A stretch of DNA of 64,000 nt from Haliscomenobacter sp. (GTDB taxonomy: Bacteria; Bacteroidota; Bacteroidia; Chitinophagales; Saprospiraceae): positions 496,001 through 560,000 of the forward strand of contig JADJHZ010000002.1 in assembly GCA_016707205.1 (NCBI GenBank). Reading direction: 5' to 3'. The notes beneath the pieces are model-generated. The model saw nothing but the letters and a program-made list of their open reading frames with translations, had not been told where the DNA came from and ran no database searches. Numbering within the stretch: position 1 is the first letter of the stretch; each line of letters starts with the position of its first letter. Position numbers and translations under genes: made by a program. Positions 57,346 through 64,000 of the stretch are shown here, in pieces.

Positions 57346-58093
57346 GCAGGACCTTCCAACCAGAAATTATTGACGCCCAAACCCTGAATAATCCGCACTT
57401 TTTGAGGTTGATCCAACTCCAGCAGGGCAAGGAACGTAATGACGGCGTGGACGCGGTCCTGGCATGCTCCAAAAACGCCTTCAAAGCTCGCTCTTTGTTG
57501 TTGTTCTATCTGTAGCAGAATATGGGTTTGTTGTTCCTCAATGGTGTAATTGAACATCGCGATCTGGTGCACAGCCCTGGGCACGGGCTATCTCCAAGGC
57601 GGCTCATGATCCCGTTCGAAGGCGCGCAGCAACGCTGGAACAAAGACCAGCGACTCGAGCTCGGAATCCACCAGGGCTTTGGTGGCGAGTTGCTCAGCTC
57701 AAAGGAAACATTGCCTCTGCCTTCCCGGAGCCACCGGTTCTCTTCCAGCAGCCTCATTTCCTCCAGCACGCTTTTGTAGCGCTTGTACTCCATAAGCCGC
57801 TGAACCAGTTCTTCCCTCGGGTCGATTTCCTTGCCATGCTCGTCGACCGGTTTGCGGGGCAACAGCATTTTGGCTTTGATTCGGCAAAGGGTTGCGGCGA
57901 CCAAAATAAACTCGCTCGCCAGATCGATGTTCAGGCGCTCCATTTGATGGATGTAGTCCAGAAAATCATCTGTGATCTTGGCTATCGGAATGTTGTTGAT
58001 GTCCAGTTCATCCCGCTCAATAAAGAAAAGCAACAGGTCGAATGGACCTTCAAATTGAGGAAGCCGGATGGTAAAGGTGTCGTTTTGAGCCAT
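57318..58093 (-). CDS. scpA: Segregation and condensation protein A, frameshifted
   Basis: ScpA is the kleisin that links SMC heads and aids chromosome segregation. The N-terminal FTIRLPQFEGPFDLLLFFIERDELDINNIPIAKITDDFLDYI is complete, with SEFILVAATLCRIKAKMLLP after it. The middle is in a second frame (ATKALVDSELESLVFVPALLRAFERDHE) and the C-terminal winged helix (VHQIAMFNYTIEEQQTHILLQ, HAVITFLALLELDQ) in a third, so at least two indels occur, near 57700 and 57590. Corrected length is about 257 aa, typical for Bacteroidota. It overlaps the 3' end of the DUF5682 gene by 28 bp, tail-to-tail. Confidence 0.88.
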
Positions 58094-58172
58094 AGTGCGG
58101 CAATATTGCAGCGAAGGTACTTCGAAATCCGCAAATTTGTGAACACCTTTGCGCTAAGCGCTTATCTGTGAC

Positions 58173-58877
58173 ATGAACCAAAAACCAGGCATTCTCTTTT
58201 TGGTACCTACTCCGCTGGGAGAGGACACCCTCGCCGGGATATCGCCGGAATTGCTGGAGACCGTGTTTGCTCTCGATTATTTTATTGTGGAACGCGGAAA
58301 AACAGCCTGGCGGTTTCTGAAGGCGATTCAATTCCCCCGCCCTTTGCAGTCCCTGGAATTTCAGGAACTCAATGAACATACGCCCGACACGGCGTTGGAG
58401 GGGTTGCTGGCGCCCGTACTTGCAGGCCGGGACGCCGGGCTGATGTCGGAGGCAGGCTGCCCAGCGGTTGCCGATCCAGGAAGCCCCCTGGTGTTGCTGG
58501 CCCACCGGCTGGGAATAGAGGTCCGGCCTTTGGTCGGCCCATCCTCCATCCTTCTCGCGCTTATGGCTTCCGGCTTGAACGGCCAGCGGTTCTGTTTTCA
58601 GGGATACCTGACCGCAAAGAAGACCGATCTCGGGCGTCAGATCCGGCAGTTGGAAATGCAATCGGCCAAGGAACGCCAAACCCAGATCTTTATCGAAACC
58701 CCGTACCGAAGCCAGGCAATGCTCGACATGCTGATCCAAACCCTCTCTCCGGGTACCTTACTCTCCGTGAGCGCTGCGCTGACCCTTCCGTCCCAATATA
58801 TCCGGACCCAAACCGTGGCCCGGTGGAGAGCGCTCCATCCGCTGCCGGATCTGCATAAACAACCGTCGTTTTTCTGA
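58173..58877 (+). CDS. Tetrapyrrole-methylase family SAM methyltransferase (RsmI-like)
   Basis: This 234-aa protein has the tetrapyrrole methylase fold: LFLVPTPLGEDTLAGI at the start, MSEAGCPAVADPGSPLV in the SAM-binding site and VRPLVGPSSILLALMASG after it. The FIETPYRSQAMLDML segment matches the RsmI family, which 2'-O-methylates 16S rRNA C1402. The sequence is shorter and more divergent than classic RsmI, so it may be a paralogue rather than RsmI itself. Start immediately downstream of the divergent scpA. Confidence 0.8.
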   Translation: MNQKPGILFLVPTPLGEDTLAGISPELLETVFALDYFIVERGKTAWRFLKAIQFPRPLQSLEFQELNEHTPDTALEGLLAPVLAGRDAGLMSEAGCPAVADPGSPLVLLAHRLGIEVRPLVGPSSILLALMASGLNGQRFCFQGYLTAKKTDLGRQIRQLEMQSAKERQTQIFIETPYRSQAMLDMLIQTLSPGTLLSVSAALTLPSQYIRTQTVARWRALHPLPDLHKQPSFF

Positions 58878-58931
58878 TTTTGGCGGGATAAAATTCTTAG
58901 TTTAGATTTTAAACTAAGCAAACCATTTTGC

Positions 58932-58939
58932 TATTTTTG
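58932..58939 (+). promoter_or_regulatory. Candidate -7 promoter element of nadA
   Basis: TATTTTTG matches the Bacteroidota TAnnTTTG consensus and lies about 50 bp upstream of the nadA ATG. The -33 box is not convincing. Confidence 0.45.
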
Positions 58940-58988
58940 CGTTATGTAAGTAGGTTTTATTTCATGAAACGCCAGAAAACCATACCAC

Positions 58989-60005
58989 ATGAGTGCCTTA
59001 GCCAAAGCAAAAAGCGAATTGGAGGTAAAAGGGTTTCTCGACCTCGACGTCGACCCCACCCTGGATCTGTTTGAAGCGATCCAAAGATTAAAGAAGGAAA
59101 AAAATGCTGTGATTCTGGCCCATTATTACCAGGAGCCGGATATTCAGGATATTGCGGATTTTATTGGAGACAGCCTGGGATTGTCTCAAAAAGCGGCGAA
59201 AACAGACGCGGATATCATTGTTTTCGCGGGGGTTCATTTTATGGCAGAAACGGCCAAGATGCTGTCTCCTGGGAAAAAGGTGCTTTTGCCCGACTTGAAA
59301 GCGGGTTGTTCCCTGGCGGATTCCGCTCCGGCGCCGGTGTTTCGGAAGTTCAAGGAAAAATATCCGGACCATGTGGTGGTCAGTTATGTGAACTGTACCG
59401 CAGAGATGAAAACGATGACCGACATTTGCTGTACGTCATCCAATGCAGTGCATATCATTAACAGTATCCCCAAGGACCAGCCCATTATTTTTGCGCCGGA
59501 TAAAAACCTGGGCGCCTATTTGCAGAAAAAAACGGGCAGGGAGATGGTCCTTTGGAACGGGGCCTGCATGGTTCATGAAATTTTTTCTGCAGAAAAGATT
59601 GCGAAGCTCATGGCCCGCCATCCGGAAGCGTTGTTGATTGCTCATCCGGAATGCGAGGCCCATATCCTGGAAAAAGCGGCGTTTATAGGGTCCACTACCG
59701 GCTTGTTGAATTTTACCATCAACAGCGAAGCCCGGGAATTTATCGTGGCTACCGAATCGGGGATTATCCATCAAATGGAAAAAGCGTCTCCGGAAAAGGT
59801 GTTTATTCCCGCCCCACCGGACAACACCTGCGCCTGCAACGAATGCCCGCACATGCGCCTCAACACCCTGGAGAAGCTCTACCTTTGCCTCCAATATGAA
59901 GCCCCGGAGATCATCCTGCCGGAATGGATTATTCAGGAGGGGCGGGTTTGTATTGACCGGATGCTGGAGATTTCCGCGAATGCTGGTTTGGTCTCCAAAG
60001 ATTAA
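58989..60005 (+). CDS. nadA: Quinolinate synthase
   Basis: This [4Fe-4S] enzyme condenses iminoaspartate with dihydroxyacetone phosphate in NAD synthesis. Motifs: ILAHYYQEPDIQDIADFIGDSLGLS, VVSYVNCTAEMKTMTDICCTSSNAV, a second cluster cysteine in WNGACMVHEIF and the third in NTCACNECPHMRLNTLEKLYLCL. At 338 aa it is complete. nadB and nadC are not in the window, so it appears to be a single-gene unit with its own promoter. Confidence 0.95.
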   Translation: MSALAKAKSELEVKGFLDLDVDPTLDLFEAIQRLKKEKNAVILAHYYQEPDIQDIADFIGDSLGLSQKAAKTDADIIVFAGVHFMAETAKMLSPGKKVLLPDLKAGCSLADSAPAPVFRKFKEKYPDHVVVSYVNCTAEMKTMTDICCTSSNAVHIINSIPKDQPIIFAPDKNLGAYLQKKTGREMVLWNGACMVHEIFSAEKIAKLMARHPEALLIAHPECEAHILEKAAFIGSTTGLLNFTINSEAREFIVATESGIIHQMEKASPEKVFIPAPPDNTCACNECPHMRLNTLEKLYLCLQYEAPEIILPEWIIQEGRVCIDRMLEISANAGLVSKD

Positions 60006-60078
60006 AGGGTTTTTCCCTCCATATACCAACGCTTGTACTTTTTCCGTTAATGGGGGAAGTGGTCAATTTATTAGAAAC

Positions 60079-60913
60079 GTGAATACTGTGAAAAAACTAG
60101 CGTTGGGATTGTTTTTGCTGGCTGCCTGGAGTTTGCATGGACAGCGGGGATGGGAAGCAGGCGCCTGGGGAGGTGTATCTTACTACTTTGGCGATCTGAA
60201 TACCAATTATTATCTCGGTATGCCGAACCTTGCCGCCGGGGTAATGGGGCGGTTCAATTTCAATGAGCGGGTCTGTTTTAAGATGGGCGGATCCTTTGGC
60301 CGCATCGAAGCCACCGACGCGGATCCAAAAATATTTACGAACAGGCGAGAAATTTGAGTTTTCGTTCCCAAATCATTGAGGGCTCGGCGGGATTGAGTTT
60401 AACTTCCTGCCGTACATTCACGGGAGCCGCGATGCTTTTTTTACCCCGTACCTTTTTGCCGGCATCGCCATTTTCTCTTTTAACCCCGAGGCGGAGTATC
60501 AGGGCCGTTGGGTTGAATTGCGGCCTCTGGGCACCGAAGGGCAGTTCAAAGGGGAGGAATATTTCGCCGTCCAACCCGCGTTGTCTTATGGCGGCGGGTT
60601 TAAATTTGACCTGAACGCTGCCTGGAGCGTGAACCTGGAGATCAGCGCCCGCAATGCCTCAACGGATTACCTCGACGATGTCAGTACGGTTTATCCGGAC
60701 AAACGGGATCTCGGGCGGGCCCGAGGGGACCTGGCGGTGGCGTTGTCCGACCGGTCTATCGACGTTCCCGGGGTTAACGACAGCCAGTTGGGCCAAGCTG
60801 GAACCCAGCGGGGAAACAGCAAAAACAAGGATATGTACGTATTCGCGAAAGTGGGCATCGTTCGGTATTTCGGCTCGCTTCGATGCCCGTCGGCCGGCGG
60901 AAGCCGCAGGTAG
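60079..60913 (+). CDS. DUF6089 family outer-membrane protein, one or more frameshifts
   Basis: This is a Bacteroidota outer-membrane barrel protein of unknown role. A GTG at 60079 (or 60088) begins a signal peptide (LALGLFLLAAWSLHGQ). The mature N-terminus, WEAGAWGGVSYYFGDLN, is typical. The frame changes near 60345; afterwards FLPYIHGSRDAFFTPYLFAGIAIFSFNPEA is in one frame and SVNLEISARNASTDYLDDVSTVYPDK, with the family YLDDVS motif, in another. The end near 60913 is uncertain. About 275 aa. It follows nadA by 73 bp. Confidence 0.72.
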
Positions 60914-61021
60914 CAGCAAAAACGGGGCGGCGCCAGGCACGCCGCAGAACCCGCCAGGCGCTGCGGTTGTTATTACTAGACCTGGCTGTTGCCAATCCTG
61001 CTCTATTTGCAAGATTTCTGC

Positions 61022-61029
61022 TATTTTTG
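61022..61029 (+). promoter_or_regulatory. Candidate -7 promoter element
   Basis: TATTTTTG again matches TAnnTTTG and lies 41 bp upstream of the GH3-type synthetase start; a TTTG occurs at 61006. The same context (GCTATTTTTG) is found before nadA. Confidence 0.4.
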
Positions 61030-61070
61030 TGTGCTGCCAGGTTAAAAACCAAATAAAAGCCCACTAAAAT

Positions 61071-62608
61071 ATGCCGATTTTTGGAGCGCTGATCAAACGC
61101 AATGCCACCCTGGGGGCAGACTCGAAAGCCGAATACTCCAGGCGAAGCCCTATCAGCACCAGCTGAATACCTTTAAACGATTGATTCGAAGGGCTTCTAT
61201 TACTTCTTTCGGCCAATACTACGATTTCAAGGACATCCTGCGCGATGAAGATCCTATTCGCGCCTTTCAGGAAAAAGTCCCTCTGTTTGACTACAACACC
61301 ATGCACGACCGCTGGTGGCACATGTCGCTGAACGATGTGGAAAACGTGGCGTGGCGTGGCCGGATCAAATATTTCGCCCTGAGTTCAGGAACTTCCGGCG
61401 CCCCGAGCAAACACATCCCTGTCAGCGAAGACATGCAGCGGGCGATGCGCCGGGCAGGGCTGAAAATGTTCTTTGCCTTGTCGCGCTTCCCAATTGATCC
61501 ACAACTCTACACCAAAGGCATGATGATGCTCGGAGGATCGACCGATCTGATCGACCAGGGCGATCATTATCTCGGCGATCTCAGCGGGATCAACGCGAGC
61601 AAACCGCCTATCTGGCTCAGGCCGTATTACAAACCGGGCGTTAAGATTGCCCGGATCAGGAGTTACGAAGAGCGGATCTCCGAGATTGTCAAAAAAGCGC
61701 CGGAATGGGATGTTGGTTTCCTTGCAGGCATTCCTTCCTGGTTGCAACTGATGATGGAGCGGATCATTGCGCATCACAAGCTGGAAACCATCCACGATAT
61801 TTGGCCAAACCTCACCGTCTGCGTACATGGGGGGGTGCATTTTGAACCCTACCGCAAAGGGTTCGAAAAACTGACGGCCAAGCCGCTGGTCTATCTGGAT
61901 TCCTACCTGGCCTCTGAAGGCTTTATCGCTTTTCAGGCCCGGCCCCAGACCCGCTCCATGAAAATGCTCCTTCACGATGGGATCTTCTACGAGTTTATTC
62001 CCTTTACCAGCGAACATTTCGACGAAGAGGGCAACCTGATTGGGAATCCCAAAACGGTGACGATTGCCGATGTGAAAGAAGGGATTGATTATGCGTTGGT
62101 ACTAAGTACCTGCTCCGGCGCCTGGCGCTACCTGATCGGAGATACCGTGCGGTTTACCGATGTGCCCCGGTCGGAAATCATTATCAGCGGGCGCACCAAG
62201 CACTACCTCAGTATTTGTGGAGAGCACTTGTCGATCGACAACATGAACCAGGGGATCCAGCATGTGGAGGAAGTACTCAACGTTAGTATCCCGGAATTTA
62301 CGGTTTCTGCCATCCGCTCGGGGTCTTTCTTTGCGCATAAATGGTACATTGGGGCCGACCCGTTGGTCGAGCCTGCCCGGATTATCCCGCTTTTGGATCA
62401 GCGCCTCAAGGAAGTCAACGACGACTATGGAATTGAAAGAGCCTCTGTGCTGAAAGATATTGAGGTGGAGGTGATTCCCGTTTCCCTTTTCTACAAGTGG
62501 CATGAATTGCATGGCAAAATGGGGGGGCAAAACAAATTCCCCAGGGTTATGCGCCACGAGGCGTTCCGGGAGTGGGAGGCTTTTGTGCAAGCGAATCGCT
62601 CCAAATAA
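61071..62608 (+). CDS. GH3 (auxin-responsive) family acyl-acid amido synthetase, one frameshift
   Basis: This is an adenylating enzyme of the plant GH3/JAR superfamily, not glycoside hydrolase family 3. The ATP-binding YFALSSGTSGAPSKHIPVSEDM is near residue 105, and YLDSYLASEGFIAFQ and YLIGDTVRFTD are further nucleotide motifs. GRTKHYLSICGEHLS marks the hinge to the C-terminal domain. The first about 25 codons (MPIFGALIKRNATLGADSKAEYS) are in a different frame from the rest; one indel near 61140 joins them. About 512 aa after repair. The bacterial substrate is unknown. A LysE exporter gene follows 21 bp later. Confidence 0.85.
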
Positions 62609-62629
62609 GGAGCTAAGAGCAGGAAAACC

Positions 62630-63268
62630 ATGGCGCTATTCATTGATGGCATCAAAATTGGGTTAGTTCTTTGCCTGATGGTGGGGCCATTATTTTTTAC
62701 CCTGGTGCAGACGGGGGTCGAGGAAGGGCTTCGGGCAGGGACTATGGTTGGCCTTGGGATTTGGATGAGCGACCTCCTTTATATCTTTGCCGTGTACGGT
62801 GGAATGGCTTATTTATCCCAATTCACCGCCCGCGACCATTTCAGCACGACGGTCGGTGTTGCCGGGAGCGCCGTGCTGACGTTGTTCGGCCTGGTTGCGT
62901 TGATGACGGTCCCTAAGAACCTCTATTTACAGGATGACGCGCTGGCGTTGCGCGCCCATCCGCCTACTTCTTACCTCTCGCTATGGCTCAAAGGGTTTTT
63001 GATCAATACAATCAACCCCTTTACGATTTTTTTCTGGATGGGGTTAATGAGTACGGTCATCGTACGGGATGATCTGAGCCGCTCCGATGCGCTGCTCTTC
63101 TTTGGAGGTATAATGGGCATGGTTGTTTCCGGGGATTTTCTCAAAGTATTTATGGCCAAACGGATCCGGGCGGTGTTGCGGCCGGTCCATTTGCTGTGGC
63201 TGCGAAAAGTGTCAGGGGCGGCTTTGATCGTTTTTGGTATCGCCCTGCTGCTTCGGGTATTGCTTTAG
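62630..63268 (+). CDS. LysE family translocator
   Basis: This is a 212-aa inner-membrane exporter of the LysE/RhtB superfamily. The first helix contains the family sequence GLVLCLMVGPLFFTLVQTGVEEGLRAG. Further helices are LLYIFAVYGGMAYL, LTLFGLVALMTV, GFLINTINPFTIFFWMGLM and a final VSGAALIVFGIALLLRVLL. The INTINPFTIFFW motif (N-P-F in helix 4) is characteristic. It is probably co-transcribed with the synthetase gene 21 bp upstream. Amino acid or conjugate export is possible but unproven. Confidence 0.88.
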   Translation: MALFIDGIKIGLVLCLMVGPLFFTLVQTGVEEGLRAGTMVGLGIWMSDLLYIFAVYGGMAYLSQFTARDHFSTTVGVAGSAVLTLFGLVALMTVPKNLYLQDDALALRAHPPTSYLSLWLKGFLINTINPFTIFFWMGLMSTVIVRDDLSRSDALLFFGGIMGMVVSGDFLKVFMAKRIRAVLRPVHLLWLRKVSGAALIVFGIALLLRVLL

Positions 63269-63307
63269 CCGGTATTTCCCATTCGTCTTTTGAGGCAGTC
63301 CAAATCC

Positions 63308-64000
63308 TCAGGCAGGCTGAAGTTCCCATTGTTTCACCCGTGAGTTCATGATGCGGAACCACAGAGGCGGGATCAGCGCAAGGATGATGGAGGTAGGATA
63401 ACCAAAAGGCAGTTGGGGGCTTTCTTCAAAATGCCGGAGTACCTGGTATTTTCGGGTAGCTTTGTAGTGGTGGTCCGAATGCCGGGTCAGTTCGTAGAGG
63501 AAAATCCGGCCGACTTCGTGGTCCGAGTTCCAGGAATGCCGGGGGCTAACCGGCTCGTATTTTCCGGATGGCCCTTTTTTCCGGCGGAGCCCGTAATGTT
63601 CGATATAGTTGACGCATTCCAACATTAAAATGCCGAAAAACGCTATAGCTATGGCATAGGGTACGAGTTTCCATCCGAACCCCCACCCGATAGCCAACAG
63701 GTAAAGCACCTGAAATACCTGGAAGCGCAGCATTTCGTTTTGTCAGCTCAGGACAGGCTTCCTTTCCCGGCGCAGGCGGTCTGCTTCCAGTTTCCAGGCG
63801 TGGAGATAGCCCCGGCGACCGACCGGAACCAGAAAGCGTAGACCCATTCGTTGAACCGGGCAGAAGCCGGGTCTTCGTCGGTACCGATGTTCTTGTGGTG
63901 CCCCCGGTTGTGCTCAATGTTGAAGTGCATATACAAAGCGCTCATCAACAATAGTTTGGAAAAGATTTGGTCGAAAGGGTTCAGGCGGTGCCCAATCTCA
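63308..64000 (-). CDS. alkB: Alkane 1-monooxygenase-like di-iron membrane enzyme, partial and damaged
   Basis: This is a fatty-acid-desaturase-fold hydroxylase; the gene runs off the window and lacks its 5' end. Histidine boxes are clear: EIGHRLNPF (first), EHNRGHHKNIGTDEDPASA (second) and ELTRHSDHHYKATRKYQVL (third), with NYIEHYGLRR between them. Two breaks are seen: a frame change at the C-run near 63812 (GYLHAWKLEAD resumes), and an in-frame TGA at 63743-63745 in LSWQNEM, where tryptophan is expected. AlkB-type enzymes hydroxylate medium-chain alkanes or related hydrocarbons. Electron partners are not visible. Confidence 0.82.

Noticed and set aside
61071..62608. Glycoside hydrolase family 3
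   Set aside because: The name GH3 here refers to the auxin-responsive acyl-amido synthetases; the sequence has an ATP-binding SSGTSG motif and no glycosidase features.
1..64000. CRISPR arrays, tRNA or rRNA genes, complete insertion sequences
   Set aside because: No regularly spaced direct repeats, cloverleaf sequences or transposase genes were recognised on reading both strands; a covariance-model search would be needed to exclude small RNAs.

Overview
The window looks like a chromosome segment of a Bacteroidota bacterium, most likely a Saprospirales/Lewinella-type organism (lineage inferred). Evidence: SusC/SusD pairs, type IX secretion C-terminal sorting domains, TonB receptors with carboxypeptidase-like N-terminal domains, DUF6089 and S74 tail-fiber-type proteins, and TAnnTTTG-like -7 promoter elements. 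No tRNA, rRNA, CRISPR array or complete insertion sequence was recognised. About fifteen genes are broken by single-base indels. Most lie in short homopolymers, and restoring one base brings the conserved family sequence back into frame, so most are probably assembly errors rather than true pseudogenes. Such genes are annotated here as single loci.

Layout: (1) 1-2.6 kb, the 3' end of a bidirectional group 3d [NiFe]-hydrogenase operon (hoxY, hoxH, maturation protease), followed by a 95-bp MITE-like element and ridA. (2) 3.5-9.1 kb, an RND efflux operon (adaptor, pump, TolC-like protein). (3) 9.1-18.5 kb, an M28 peptidase, a serine beta-lactamase-like hydrolase, a TonB receptor, an SDR oxidoreductase, a DUF6544 protein and a T9SS/S74 pair. 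(4) 18.7-21 kb, proBA. (5) 21-25 kb, an arsenical resistance block: an ArsC-like phosphatase with a lipoprotein signal, divergent from a damaged arsR, then ArsE-like thioredoxin, COG0701/ArsP-type permease, ArsF and ArsG. (6) 25-31.3 kb, an iron block: a DtxR regulator, a membrane-anchored DtxR-FeoA-FeoA fusion, FeoB split into GTPase and membrane halves, and a TonB receptor. The regulator operon and the receptor share a nearly identical 16-bp palindromic operator. (7) 31.8-44.6 kb, a beta-glucan utilisation locus: a membrane-spanning propeller/LuxR regulator divergent from susC, susD, two surface lipoproteins, GH16 and GH30. (8) 44.6-52.9 kb, an accessory stretch with two toxin-antitoxin pairs, an XRE regulator, small membrane proteins, an Rrf2/methyltransferase/barrel cassette, an AraC regulator and a T9SS-exported GH16. 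(9) 53-64 kb, a SASA esterase, DUF5682, scpA, a tetrapyrrole-type methyltransferase, nadA, DUF6089, a GH3-type acyl-amido synthetase, a LysE exporter and a partial alkane monooxygenase.

Functionally, blocks 5 and 6 are compact metal and metalloid modules with regulators at their heads. Block 7 together with the distant T9SS GH16 suggests growth on laminarin-like beta-1,3/1,6-glucan.
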